Assembly (NCBI RefSeq): GCF_000219915.2
Contig: NC_017964.1
Location: 2,170,001 to 2,234,000, forward strand
Direction of reading: 5' to 3'
From: Advenella kashmirensis WT001
GTDB taxonomy: Bacteria > Pseudomonadota > Gammaproteobacteria > Burkholderiales > Burkholderiaceae_B
Length of the DNA stretch: 64,000 nucleotides
The notes below the pieces were generated by a model. That model was not told the origin of the DNA and did not search any database. It saw only the letters and a list, made by a program, of their open reading frames with translations. How positions within the stretch are numbered: position 1 is the first letter of the stretch; every line of letters starts with the position of its first letter. Position numbers and translations under genes: made by a program. Shown here in pieces: positions 29,976-39,603 of the stretch.

Positions 29976-31200
29976 ATGCAAAGCGCCGATTTAGTCTGGG
30001 TAAGCGTGTCCACCATTCTCGTGCTGTTTATGGTTGTTCCCGGTCTTGCCATGTTCTACGGTGGTCTGGTTCGCAGCAAGAACATTCTCTCGCTGATGAG
30101 CCAGGTCCTGGTTACCTTCGCCCTGGTCACGATTCTGTGGTTTGCCTATGGCTATTCCCTTGCCTTTTCTGGTGGGAATGCAATTTTTGGCGATCTGTCC
30201 AAGCTTTCCTGTCTGGCGTCATTGACCTGCCTGCCGACACCTATGCGCTGGCAGGCACTATTCCCGAACTGACGTTCGTTGCCTTCCAGGCAACCTTCGC
30301 CGGGATCACCTGCGCGCTCATCGTCGGCGGTTTTGCCGAACGTATCAAGTTCTCTGCTGTGCTTATCTTTATGGCGATATGGTTCACCTTTTCCTACATC
30401 CCTGTGGCCCATATGATCTGGGCCGAGAAAGGCCTGCTGTTCGGTGATGCGCTGGATTTTGCAGGGGGCACGGTAGTGCATATCAATGCTGGTGTGGCCG
30501 CGCTGGTCGCAGCCTATGTCGTCGGGCCGCGTATCGGCTATGGTAAGGAAGCCATGCAGCCACATAATCTGCCCATGACCATGATCGGCGCGGCAATGCT
30601 GTGGGTAGCTGGTTCGGTTTCAATGGCGGCTCGTCATTGGGTGCCAACAACCAGGCAGCGCTGGCGGTATTCAACACACTTCTGGCCACGGCCGTCGCCA
30701 TTGTCGTATGGGTCCTGGCCGAGTGGAAATTCAAGGGTCAGCCTTCCCTGCTGGGCGGCGCCTCTGGTGCCGTCGCCGGTCTGGTTGGCGTAACTCCCGC
30801 TGCAGGTCTGGTGGATCCAATGGGTGCGCTGATTATCGGCGCCGTGACCAGCCTGTTTTGCGTCTGGGGCGTGAACGGCTTAAAACGCCTGCTCAAGGCC
30901 GATGACTCGCTCGATGTTTTTGGCATTCATGGTGTAGGCGGTATCGTTGGCGGCATCCTGACGGGACTGTTCAACGCCAAAGCAATGGGCGGCCCTGGCC
31001 TGGATTCTGCAGGCATGATTCCGGGACAACTGTTCAATCAGATTGAAGGTATCGTGATTGCAATCGTCTGGAGTGCCGTCGTAAGCTTCATTGCTCTTAA
31101 GATCGCGAGCCTGGTTACCGGCGGCTTGCGTGTGGACAAAGACGAAGAGCGTCAGGGTCTGGATATCAGCTCTCATGGCGAACAGGGTTATCACAACTAA
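29976..31200 (+). CDS. amtB: Ammonium transporter AmtB (two frame breaks)
   Basis: Start at 29976 (MQSADLVWVSVSTILVLFMVVPGLAMFYGGLVRSKN) has AAGGAA upstream. Middle segments show FQATFAGITCALIVGGFAERIKF and GGTVVHINAGVAALVAA (pore His), and the C-terminal half GWFGFNGGSSL-like, FGIHGVGGIVGGILTG (second pore His). Breaks near 30205 and 30607, each one missing base. Repaired length is 408 aa, normal for AmtB, with eleven hydrophobic segments. Transports ammonium under GlnK control; same sigma-54 transcript as glnK. Confidence 0.9.
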
Positions 31201-31370
31201 CCTGAGTATGAACAGGACTGCACGAACTGCCAGAGGCGTCAGCAATCTTAGCCAGAAAATCCGGTAGAGACAAAGGGCTTTGCCGGTGGCCTCAAAAGTA
31301 CAGTCCTGCCCACGATCGTGGCGATAGTAACTACCATGATCAACGTATGAAAAAGCGATCGTTTCAACAT

Positions 31371-31400
31371 AGAAAAAGGACACCGTGGTGTCCTTTTTCT
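31371..31400. terminator. Bidirectional terminator between amtB and ptsI
   Basis: AGAAAAAGGACACC and GGTGTCCTTTTTCT form a perfect palindromic stem with T-runs on both strands. It lies between the convergent ends of amtB (31200) and ptsI (31415). Confidence 0.9.
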
Positions 31401-31414
31401 TTGGCCTCATCAAA

Positions 31415-33172
31415 TCAAATGCCCAGACTGTTCAAGTCAATAGACTCGGCGCGATTGAGCGCAGTTGCGATCTTGGTGCGCAAGGCGTTGGTGTGGGATG
31501 TTCTGACCAGTTTCTTGACATCCAGCAATTGCTGCGGATGCATGGAAAACTCGTTCAAACCCAGCCCCAACAACAGTTTTGTGTAGCGGGCATCACCGGC
31601 CATTTCACCGCAGATGGCCACACTCTTGCCTACGCGCTCGCCCGCCTGGATAGTTTGTGAAATCAGCCGCAACACAGCCGGGTGCAAAGGATCGTACAGG
31701 TCGGACACTTCGTTGTCGACTCGGTCGATGGCCAGGGTGTACTGGATCAAATCATTGGTGCCAATGGAAACAAAATCCAGTGATTTAAGAAAAGGCTCGA
31801 TGGCAATGGCAATGGCCGGGATTTCGACCATGGCGCCCAATTCGATATTGTCGCTATATTGCATGCCGGCTGCGTCCAGCTCTCTTTTTGCCGATTCGAT
31901 GGCATCGCGAACCGCATGCAGCTCATGCATATGCGAGAGCATCGGAATTAAAATTCTGAGTCGCCCATGCACCGACGCGCGCAACAGCGCGCGCAACTGC
32001 GTCGCAAAAAGGTCCGGACGCGACAGGCAATAGCGCACTGCGCGCAGGCCCAGGGCAGGATTGACCGCGACCGTCGCTTCACCATCCAGAGTTTTGTCCG
32101 ACCCCAAATCCAGGGTGCGGATTGTTACAGGCTTGTCAGGCATGGCACGCAGTACATGCGCATAGGCCTCAAACTGTTCTTCTTCGGTTGGCAGAATTTG
32201 TCTGCCCATAAACAAAAACTCGCTACGAAACAGCCCGATGCCGTCGGCACCCATATCCAGGGCCTGCGACACTTCATGAGGTAATTCGATATTGGCTTCC
32301 AGACGAATGCGTTTGCCGTCCAGCGTAATGGCAGGCTCATCCTTAGACAGAATCAGCTCTGCCCGTTCCTGAATAAAGTCTTCCTGTTTACGCTGATAGA
32401 ACGCCAGAATCTCCGGGGTCGGATTGACATACACCAGTCCGTTTTCACCATCGACAATCAACATATCCCGATCGTGCACCAGGCTGCGGACGTTGCCCAG
32501 GCCCACCACAGCGGGCACGTTCATGCTGCGCGCCACGATAGCGGTATGCGATGTCGGGCCACCAAGATCGGTCACAAAAGCAGCAAAACGTCCGCCACGC
32601 AGCTTAAGCATGTCGCCCGGAGAAATATCATGTGCCACCACAATCAGCGAATTGACGTCCATCTCGTTGGACATATCGGGCAGCATCAGCTCACCCGAAC
32701 CGGCCAGGATACGGATGACCCGTTCAATGACCTGATGAATGTCGGCAACCCGCTCACGGATATAGTCATCATCCATGACTGCAAATTGCTCGGCCACGAT
32801 CTGACCCTGGGTACTCAATGCCCATTCAGCATTATATTGGCGGGATGCAATCAACGCTTTGGTTTGCGCTGCCAGCTCCGGATCAGAAACCAGCAAGCTG
32901 TGAACCGTGAGCAGCGGAACCAGTTCCTTTGGTGCATCGGCAGGCAAGGTGTCTATCGTGTGCTGTAGCATCTCATAGACAATCTTCAGGGCATGATCCA
33001 GCCTGGCGCATTCAGCCGGCACATCCTCAGATGCAATACGATAGTGACTCACCTCAAGCGTGGCGGCGCCCATCACAACCGCGCGGCCTATGGCAAAACC
33101 GCGCACAACACCTTTTCCCTGCAGGGTAAACACAGTACTTTGTCTTGTCGGTGTGTGCTCGGTATATGTCAT
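31415..33172 (-). CDS. ptsI: Phosphoenolpyruvate-protein phosphotransferase, PTS enzyme I
   Basis: 585 aa from Met at 33172 (MTYTEHTPTRQSTVFTLQGKGV). The phosphoacceptor histidine is in GGPTSHTAIVARSMNVPAVVG, the PEP site is in FRSEFLFMGR, and the catalytic cysteine in SVAICGEMAGD. Intact. With HPr and one EIIA it is an incomplete PTS with no sugar permease, as in many betaproteobacteria, and so most likely regulatory. Gene order gshB, EIIA, ptsH, ptsI. Confidence 0.93.
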   Translation of the reverse strand: MTYTEHTPTRQSTVFTLQGKGVVRGFAIGRAVVMGAATLEVSHYRIASEDVPAECARLDHALKIVYEMLQHTIDTLPADAPKELVPLLTVHSLLVSDPELAAQTKALIASRQYNAEWALSTQGQIVAEQFAVMDDDYIRERVADIHQVIERVIRILAGSGELMLPDMSNEMDVNSLIVVAHDISPGDMLKLRGGRFAAFVTDLGGPTSHTAIVARSMNVPAVVGLGNVRSLVHDRDMLIVDGENGLVYVNPTPEILAFYQRKQEDFIQERAELILSKDEPAITLDGKRIRLEANIELPHEVSQALDMGADGIGLFRSEFLFMGRQILPTEEEQFEAYAHVLRAMPDKPVTIRTLDLGSDKTLDGEATVAVNPALGLRAVRYCLSRPDLFATQLRALLRASVHGRLRILIPMLSHMHELHAVRDAIESAKRELDAAGMQYSDNIELGAMVEIPAIAIAIEPFLKSLDFVSIGTNDLIQYTLAIDRVDNEVSDLYDPLHPAVLRLISQTIQAGERVGKSVAICGEMAGDARYTKLLLGLGLNEFSMHPQQLLDVKKLVRTSHTNALRTKIATALNRAESIDLNSLGI

Positions 33173-33258
33173 CGTGTATGGTCTTGTCCCTTGCACTTTT
33201 ACGTGCCTGTTCTCAGGTGCAACTCTCGCTCATTGCCGAAATGGCCAATGGGCTGTCG

Positions 33259-33528
33259 TTATTCGGGTTCGCCAAATTTATTTTCGAATAGCGCCTGAAT
33301 CTGGACGAGCGCCTGATCGGCGTCATCGCCTTCGGCTTCAATATTGACCGTGATGCCCTTTCCTGCAGCCAGCATCATGACACCCATGATGCTTTTGGCA
33401 TTAACCCGCTGGGAGGCCCGGGTGATAAAGATTTCGCTTTTGAATTTGCTTGCCAGTTGGGTAAGCTTGGCGGCAGCGCGGGCATGCAGCCCTAATTTAT
33501 TACTTATTACTATATCAACTGAAGGCAT
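33259..33528 (-). CDS. ptsH: Phosphocarrier protein HPr
   Basis: 89 aa from Met at 33528 (MPSVDIVISNKLGLHARAAAKLTQLA). The phospho-His is in GLHARAA, and the region around KSIMGVMMLAAGKG matches the Ser46 segment used as a regulatory site by HPr kinase where present. 26 bases after the repaired EIIA stop. The family is normally about 85-90 aa. Confidence 0.93.
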   Translation of the reverse strand: MPSVDIVISNKLGLHARAAAKLTQLASKFKSEIFITRASQRVNAKSIMGVMMLAAGKGITVNIEAEGDDADQALVQIQALFENKFGEPE

Positions 33529-33553
33529 ATGAGCGCGGTCTTTATCAGAAAGG

Positions 33554-33966
33554 TTAATCGTTAGGAGCCAGATCGACACATTTCATGCCTTTCTTGCCCC
33601 CCTCAAAAATGGATTGACATAACTGGTCCATCGGCTGATCCCGATATCGAACCGCATTGAGCAACATACAGGCGTTGGTGCCGGAAAGAATATGGCTTTG
33701 ACGCCGGCATCCTGCAACTGGCGCACGACACGGGCGCCGATATTGGCCGGTGTCGCGCCGCCCAGATCCGACAAGATCAATACCTGCTGGTCCGGACCGA
33801 GCATCGCCTTCAATTGCGCGATCAGTTCGTCAGCCTTGGATTCCGGATCAACATCAGGCTCGATGTCGAAGAAAACGTAATTATCAATTTGTCCCAAGAC
33901 ATGCTGAGCACATTCGGACAGGGCCGAGGCCAGAGGCGTATGCGCTATAAGAGCAAGGGTGGTCAT
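33554..33966 (-). CDS. PTS EIIA, mannose/fructose class (frame break near 33692)
   Basis: N-terminus MTTLALIAHTPLASALSECA has the phospho-His in AHTPLA, and VLILSDLGGATPANIGARV is typical of the EIIA-Man domain. After VKA the frame is wrong; adding one base near 33692 yields ILSGTNACMLLNAVRYRD and a normal stop at 33554, 137 aa. An uncorrected reading would end at 33583 with a nonsense tail. No IIBCD partner here, so it likely has a regulatory role, as with other betaproteobacterial EIIA-Man proteins. Confidence 0.85.
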
Positions 33967-33977
33967 TTTTTGTACCT

Positions 33978-34937
33978 TCAGACTGCAGCAGCTTTCTCAA
34001 GCGCAGCAGCAAAATGGTCAGCAACATCAAAATCAGTCTGCTCTGTGATTTCCACAAAGCAGGTCGGGCTGGTCACGTTGATTTCGGTGACATAGTCACC
34101 AATCACGTCAAGACCGACCAGCAGCAGCCCGCGTTCCCGCAGTATAGGGCCAATTCGGTTTGCAATGGCAAGATCGTGCTCAGACAGCTTGCGGGCAACC
34201 CCACGTCCGCCTGCTGCCAGATTGCCGCGAGTTTCACCGGCCAGCGGTATACGTGCCAATGCGTAGGGAACAGGCTTTCCGTCAATCAGCAGAATGCGCT
34301 TATCGCCCTGCACGATTTCGGGAATATATTTCTGCGCCATGATCGTCTGCGTCTGGTCCACCGTCAGAGTCTCCAGAATGGCGTTGACGTTCGGGTCGCT
34401 TTCCATGATTCGGAAAATACCCGTACCGCCCATCCCGTCCAGCGGCTTGACGATAATATCGCCATGCAATGCATGAAACGCCTTAAGACGCGACATAGTG
34501 CTTGTAATAAGCGTGGGCGCCGTAAATTCTGAGAATTCGGTAATCGCCAGCTTTTCAGGGTGATTACGTATGGCGCTACCCGAATTGAACACCCGTGCGC
34601 CCTGCTTTTGCGCTGTTTCCAGCAAATGCGTGGAATACAGGTATTCCATGTCGAACGGCGGGTCCTTGCGCATGAGCACCGCATCAAAGTGGCCGACCTC
34701 GGTTTCAACCGCGTTCTCTGGCTGCGCCCACCAATGGTGAGCGTGCAGATCCGCCGTCATGTCCAGCTGTATTGGCTGTGCACGTACTTTTACCCGACCC
34801 AGTTCTACGTACAGGTCAGACTGTAGCGCAACGCTGATGACATGGCCACGCTTGTGCAGGGCCCGCATCATCGCGACCGAACTGTCCTTGTATGCCTTCA
34901 GCGAAGGCAGCGGATCAATGATAAAAAGTACATGCAT
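33978..34937 (-). CDS. gshB: Glutathione synthetase
   Basis: 319 aa from Met at 34937 (MHVLFIIDPLPSLKAYKDSS). ATP-grasp signatures: MRKDPPFDMEYLYSTHLLE, VKPLDGMGGTGIFRI, and AAGGRGVARKL near the C-terminus, closing with GDYVTEINVTSPTCF. Joins gamma-glutamylcysteine and glycine. gshA is not in this window. Upstream of the PTS genes, as commonly seen in Burkholderiales. Confidence 0.93.
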   Translation of the reverse strand: MHVLFIIDPLPSLKAYKDSSVAMMRALHKRGHVISVALQSDLYVELGRVKVRAQPIQLDMTADLHAHHWWAQPENAVETEVGHFDAVLMRKDPPFDMEYLYSTHLLETAQKQGARVFNSGSAIRNHPEKLAITEFSEFTAPTLITSTMSRLKAFHALHGDIIVKPLDGMGGTGIFRIMESDPNVNAILETLTVDQTQTIMAQKYIPEIVQGDKRILLIDGKPVPYALARIPLAGETRGNLAAGGRGVARKLSEHDLAIANRIGPILRERGLLLVGLDVIGDYVTEINVTSPTCFVEITEQTDFDVADHFAAALEKAAAV

Positions 34938-34984
34938 CTGATTTACATCCCACATTGACGACGGAAGCGTATTGGCAGTCCGTA

Positions 34985-35533
34985 TTATTTATCGTCGGCC
35001 TTGCCGGCGGGCACAGCCTTGCGCTTTGGCGCCAGAACCATGACCATCTGACGACCTTCCAGCTTGGGCATGGCTTCAACCTGTACCAGCTCTGCCATAT
35101 CATCACGAACCCGTTCAAGAACACGCATACCCAGTTCCTGATGGGCCATTTCACGACCACGGAACCGCAGCGTAACCTTGGCCTTGTCACCGTCCTCAAT
35201 AAAACGCTTCAGGTTGCGCAGCTTGACCTGATAGTCGCCTTCATCGGTCGCCGGGCGGAACTTGACTTCCTTGACCTGAATAATTTTCTGCTTGGCCTTG
35301 GCTTCCTGCTGGCGCTTTTGTTCCTGATACTTGAACTTGCCGTAATCCATAATGCGGCATACGGGCGGTTCTGCGTTCGGTGCGATTTCAACTAAATCGA
35401 CGCCTTCCTGCTCAGCCAGACGCAAGGCTTCTACTGTTTTGACAATACCCAGTTGTTCGCCGTCTACGCCGATTAGTCGGACTTCCGGAATGCGGATTTC
35501 GGCGTTGATACGATTGGTTTTTTCGGTTGCGAT
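34985..35533 (-). CDS. infC: Translation initiation factor IF-3, ATC start
   Basis: 182 aa from an ATC codon at 35533 ([14 protein letters not shown]), with AGGAGA seven bases upstream. Earlier ATG readings lack a ribosome site and overlap thrS. N-terminal [12 protein letters not shown], linker [12 protein letters not shown]-terminal [30 protein letters not shown] rare start codon, like ATT in E. coli, lets IF-3 repress its own translation. thrS lies 26 bases upstream. rpmI, usually next, is 9 kb away. Confidence 0.93.
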   Translation of the reverse strand: MATEKTNRINAEIRIPEVRLIGVDGEQLGIVKTVEALRLAEQEGVDLVEIAPNAEPPVCRIMDYGKFKYQEQKRQQEAKAKQKIIQVKEVKFRPATDEGDYQVKLRNLKRFIEDGDKAKVTLRFRGREMAHQELGMRVLERVRDDMAELVQVEAMPKLEGRQMVMVLAPKRKAVPAGKADDK

Positions 35534-35558
35534 GTTAAGATCTCCTGAAATTAATAAA

Positions 35559-37492
35559 CTACGCTGAAACGTCCTGACGTGTTGCAACGTCCTGACGCAG
35601 GCGTTCTATAAATGCTTCTACAGACATGGTTCCCAGGTCCAGATTGCCGCGGGCGCGAACCGCGACAGCGCCGCTGTCCCGTTCTTTTTCACCGACAACC
35701 AGAATGTAAGGAACCTTCTGCATACTATTTTCCCTGATTTTACGGGTGATTTTTTCCCCGCGCAAATCAGATGAAGCGCGAAAACCGTGTTTTTTCAACT
35801 CTGTGACCACCTGGGTGGCGTAATCAGAGAACGATTCGGATATGGTGCAAACCACAACCTGTTCGGGTGCCAGCCAGGGCGGCATGGCGCCAGCATGGTT
35901 TTCGATGAGCATACCAATGAAACGTTCGAGCGAGCCCAGAATCGCACGATGCAGCATGACCGGCGTCTTGCGCTGATCGTGGGCATCGACATACTCCGCG
36001 CCAAGCCGCACAGGCATTGAGAAGTCTACCTGGATCGTGCCACATTGCCAGTGGCGGCCGATCGCGTCCTTAAGTGTATATTCCACCTTGGGGCCGTAAA
36101 ATGCACCCTCCCCCGGAGAGATTTCAAATTCGCATCCGGAGCTGCGCAGGCTCTCCATCAGGGCATGCTCGGCCTTGTCCCAAACGGCATCCTCGCCGAT
36201 CCGTTTTTCGGGTCGGGTAGCCACTTTATACAGGACTTCGGTGAAGCCAAAATCCTTGTAGACTTTCTGCAATAGTGTTGTGAATTGGGCACACTCTGCC
36301 AGCAATTGGTCTTCGGTACAGAAAATATGTCCATCATCCTGCGTAAAACCGCGCACCCGCATCATGCCGTGCAAGGAGCCGGACGGCTCATTACGATGGC
36401 ATTGACCGAATTCTCCATAGCGAATCGGCAGCTCTCTGTAGGAATGCAGAGCGGCGTTATAAATTTGCACATGTCCGGGACAGTTCATGGGTTTGAGACC
36501 ATAAACGCGATTCTCGGACTCGGTCGTGAACATGTTCTCTTTGTAATTGTCCCAGTGGCCGGTCTTTTTCCAAAGACTCAGATCGAGAATTTGCGGCGCC
36601 TTCACTTCCTGGTAGCCGTTATCGCGATAGACGTCACGCATATACTGCTCAACTTGCTGCCAGATCTGCCAGCCTTGGGATGCCAGAAAATCAGGCCCGG
36701 CGCTTCATCCTGGAAATGAAACAAATCCAGCTCGCGGCCCAGCCTGCGGTGATCGCGTTTTTCAGCTTCCTCGAGCATTGTCAGGTATGCGGCCTGCTCT
36801 TCCTTGGTTGCCCAGGCCGTGCCATAGACACGCTGCAGCATTTCATTCTTGCTATCGCCGCGCCAGTAGGCACCGGCCACTTTCATTAGCTTGAATACCT
36901 TGAGTTTGCCGGTAGAGGGTACATGCGGGCCACGACAAAGGTCGATGAAATCACCTTCCCGATACAGGGAAATTTTCTGATCCTGCGGAATGGAAGCGAT
37001 AATTTCCGCTTTATAGGCTTCGCCCTGCTCCTTGAAAAAGGCCACGGCATCATCACGCGACCATTCCTCACGAACCACTTTTTCATCCTTGCGGGCCAGT
37101 TCAGCCATCTTTTTCTCGATTTTCTCAAGATCTTCGGGCGTGAACGGGCGTTTGTAGGCAAAGTCGTAATAAAAGCCATTGTCAATCACAGGGCCAATGG
37201 TCACTTGGGCATCAGGAAACAGGGATTTGACGGCATAGGCCAGCAGGTGGGCGGTGGAATGCCGAATAATGTCCAGACCATCCGGGTCTTTCGCCGTTAC
37301 AATAGCAAGATCGGCATCCCTGTCGATGACAAATGACGTATCCACCAGTTGCGGCTCGTTTCCATTGATTGCTACTTTACCAGCCAGCGCCGCCTTGCCC
37401 AGGCTAGGCGCGATGGTCGTCGCAATTTCCCCCACCTGAACAGGTTGGGAAAACTCGCGCTTGGAACCATCGGGTAAAGTAATTTGAAACAT
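35559..37492 (-). CDS. thrS: Threonyl-tRNA synthetase (frame break near 36677)
   Basis: N-terminal TGS ([18 protein letters not shown]) and editing domains ([29 protein letters not shown]), then the class II core: [14 protein letters not shown], [65 protein letters not shown] and the anticodon domain ([16 protein letters not shown]). A missing G near 36677 ([13 protein letters not shown] read as KAGRSGSKL) breaks it; repaired length is 644 aa. Essential, so a true break is impossible without a second copy. Start at 37492 has AAGG upstream. The leader (37513-37648) looks like an attenuator. Confidence 0.93.
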
Positions 37493-37512
37493 GCTGTTGC
37501 CTTGAATTGAAT

Positions 37513-37540
37513 AAAAAAACGCGACTTCACAAGTCGCGTT
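37513..37540 (-). terminator. Intrinsic terminator in the thrS leader (attenuator)
   Basis: AACGCGACTT pairs with AAGTCGCGTT across a GTG loop and runs into TTTTT on the minus strand, 20 bases before the thrS start. No gene on this strand lies upstream except the small Thr-rich leader peptide. A terminator placed there makes sense only as a regulated one. Confidence 0.85.
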
Positions 37541-37585
37541 CGCTGTTCTTTTGAAAAATACGTTTGGCAAGAATCACGAGCGCGC
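37536..37585 (-). promoter_or_regulatory. Possible antiterminator stem of thrS leader
   Basis: On the minus strand, GCG-CGCT (37585-37579) and TTCTT (37573-37569) can pair with AAGAA (37550-37546), AGCG (37544-37541) and CGC (37538-37536). The last segment is part of the terminator's 5' arm, so the two folds exclude each other. The 5' arm overlaps the leader-peptide stop (37576-37574). A ribosome at the stop would block this stem and favour termination. Predicted by hand; energies not calculated. Confidence 0.45.
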
Positions 37586-37648
37586 TGGTAGACCGATACA
37601 CGTATCGGTAGTGGTCAGGCCTTGGGTTCGTGAAGCTCGGGACATCAT
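37574..37648 (-). CDS. Thr-rich leader peptide of thrS
   Basis: 24 codons: MMSRASRTQGL, then TTTDT, then CIGLPARS and TGA. Four of five successive codons are Thr (ACC, ACT, ACC, GAT, ACG). It ends about 80 bases upstream of thrS, with a terminator between. The Thr codons lie in the 5' arm of the perfect hairpin ACCGATA-CGTG-TATCGGT (37592-37609). The layout matches leader-peptide attenuators such as pheM-pheST or thrL; the start is either of two adjacent ATGs with a weak GGTGAG site. Confidence 0.6.
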   Translation of the reverse strand: MMSRASRTQGLTTTDTCIGLPARS

Positions 37649-37922
37649 CAAAACAGTCTCACCATTTCGTAAAATACCCCGTGATTTTACACCAGCCCAG
37701 GGCCTATAGCCAATAAATGGCTGCAATTTGTCAAAATTCAAGGGGTCCATGTCGGCGAAAACGCACAGCAAGCGCTCGATTGACGTGCCACTCACATGCC
37801 AATTGTCGCGGGTTGTCTTAAAAAGACCTGTTGCAGTATATTAATGTTCATCATTTTTGGTCTGGGCCATGCTAGGCTGGTAGCCAAAATTTCAACTATG
37901 CGAACAATATTACGGAGCTCAT

Positions 37923-38465
37923 ATGCCTCAATTACGCCTGTTGCGCAACGCGCTTGCATTGCTTGCTCTCACGCTGCTTACCGCCTGCGCTTCAATGGGT
38001 GGCAATGACCGCAGCGGGCTGCAAATAAGCCAGGATCCGCGCGGCGTTGCCATTGCCTCCAAAGACAGCAGCCTGTTTTTGCCTGGTTCTGCCACGCTGC
38101 AGCCGGAATCAGCACCCTTTTTCGACCGCGTCAGCCAGCTGCTGCGCGATCGTCCGGAACGCAAAGCCCTGGTAGACAGCGTATCGGACAATACCGGCTC
38201 GGCTGAATACAACCAGGAACTGCAAGAAGTGCGCGCCCTGTCCATCATGAAGGCCCTGACGAGCCGCGGCGTTGATCGCTCGCGTCTGGCCTATGTCACA
38301 GGATCCTCGGCTTCGCCAACGCCCGGAACCATGCAACCGGTCAATACAGCGGCCCAGCAATCGAAGATCATCATACTGGGAGCCAGCACGGCAGACATGA
38401 ACGTCAATACCATAGAACGCTTCTTCGACGGCATTTCCAATTTGGGTAAAAGCCTGTTCAATTGA
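37923..38465 (+). CDS. OmpA-like lipoprotein
   Basis: 180 aa. Lipobox LLTAC (Cys at about 22). C-terminal OmpA/MotB-like peptidoglycan domain: LFLPGSATLQPESAPFFDRVSQLL, VDSVSDNTGSAEYNQELQEVRALSIMKALTSRGVDRSRL, with SDNTG replacing the usual GHTD, a changed ligand for diaminopimelate. Outer-membrane, peptidoglycan-associated envelope protein. CGGAG site upstream. Divergent from thrS. Confidence 0.8.
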   Translation: MPQLRLLRNALALLALTLLTACASMGGNDRSGLQISQDPRGVAIASKDSSLFLPGSATLQPESAPFFDRVSQLLRDRPERKALVDSVSDNTGSAEYNQELQEVRALSIMKALTSRGVDRSRLAYVTGSSASPTPGTMQPVNTAAQQSKIIILGASTADMNVNTIERFFDGISNLGKSLFN

Positions 38466-38574
38466 TTCGTACCCGTGTCAGCCAAGATATACTTATACCG
38501 TAGCCGCTAGCTGACGGTCACCAAATTGGACCGGCAGGCATCCTGCCCGGCCTGAAACTGATAACGCCAAACTT

Positions 38575-39363
38575 ATGTCAAAGTCCTTTATCTACAATTT
38601 GATCCTGACTGTTGTCGCGATCGTCGTATTCATCTTCATTGGTGCCTCCGTATACGATGCGTTCACGCGCAATCCGGTCAATCGCACCGCAGAAGACAGC
38701 GGCGCCAGCAGCGTGAGCGGGCAGATTGAAGCAGCAACGCCCGATGCGACCCAGCCTGCGCAACCCACAGCAGCCAGTGATGCGCCGCCTGTAGTGCAGG
38801 ACCAGCAGCAGGCAGAGGCGGCCTACGAACAGACCAACGATCCCGCCAGTCCCAGCGCAACACAAAATAACGCAAATTCTGGTAGCGCTTCTGGCAATGA
38901 GTCTGGCGCTGTCAGCGCCCCGCAGCAGGCTACGCCTGCACCAGCGCCTGCACCAACAACAGCCACCAGCCTTAGGCCCGGGACGAGTACAAATACGGCT
39001 CGGAATAGCACAACTGAGCCGAACGCCCCAGCCAGTTCGCCAGGCACAGCCAGCCCGGCCAAACCGGCGGTACGCAGCAACCCGGATCTGCGTGCGGTGA
39101 TTCCGCCGGTGCCCACTGCTCCACCACGGGCAGAAGGTGTACCGCCGCCAAATACAACAAGCCAGGATATGTACAACGCCACAAATTCGGGCATGGACAA
39201 CGGCAATATTTCCGATAGCTTTCCCGCCCCGGTATCGAACTTTCCCGCGCCCGTATCTCCTGGAGCCACCAGTAATACACCTGGCGTCAATAACGACGAA
39301 CAACGACGTCTTCAGGAGCTACGCAATCAGAAAGAGCAGTTACGCAGAGATCTCGGTTTCTGA
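38575..39363 (+). CDS. Single-TM protein with Pro/Ala/Thr-rich region
   Basis: 262 aa. One transmembrane segment near residues 7-26 (YNLILTVVAIVVFIFIGASV), then about 200 residues of low complexity rich in Ala, Pro, Ser, Asn and Thr, and a charged C-terminal coiled coil (NNDEQRRLQELRNQKEQLRRDL). The layout resembles an envelope-spanning spacer. No family recognised. Follows the OmpA-like lipoprotein gene by 110 bases, and ends at a terminator. Confidence 0.65.
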   Translation: MSKSFIYNLILTVVAIVVFIFIGASVYDAFTRNPVNRTAEDSGASSVSGQIEAATPDATQPAQPTAASDAPPVVQDQQQAEAAYEQTNDPASPSATQNNANSGSASGNESGAVSAPQQATPAPAPAPTTATSLRPGTSTNTARNSTTEPNAPASSPGTASPAKPAVRSNPDLRAVIPPVPTAPPRAEGVPPPNTTSQDMYNATNSGMDNGNISDSFPAPVSNFPAPVSPGATSNTPGVNNDEQRRLQELRNQKEQLRRDLGF

Positions 39364-39512
39364 TCGCCTGTCCCGGTTCTGCCAGGCGTTACATGGCGCC
39401 ACGGCGAGCTGATAATTGGCCAGAGCAGAAGAGTCGGCTGTAATTCGGATGCGATCCGGACAACTGCAGATCCGGCAAATTTCGCTCCACCCATGCGGTA
39501 AACGAACAAAAC

Positions 39513-39545
39513 AAAACCCGGTGTAATAACGACACCGGGTTTTTT
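39513..39545 (+). terminator. Intrinsic terminator after the Pro/Ala-rich gene
   Basis: AAAACCCGGTGT pairs with ACACCGGGTTTT, followed by T residues. It lies 150 bases after the stop and also before the convergent end of lon. Confidence 0.88.
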
Positions 39546-39603
39546 GCCTTCTGATACCGTCGTTATCTGGCAGATAAACCCACTGCGCCAGATAACGGGG
39601 TAA

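Noticed and set aside
37492..37700. A T-box riboswitch upstream of thrS
   Set aside because: No T-box sequence, no stem I features, and T-boxes are essentially restricted to other phyla; the leader-peptide model fits better.
38578..39303. A Cys/Gly/Arg-rich minus-strand ORF
   Set aside because: Shadow of the Pro/Ala-rich membrane protein gene on the plus strand, with no ribosome site.
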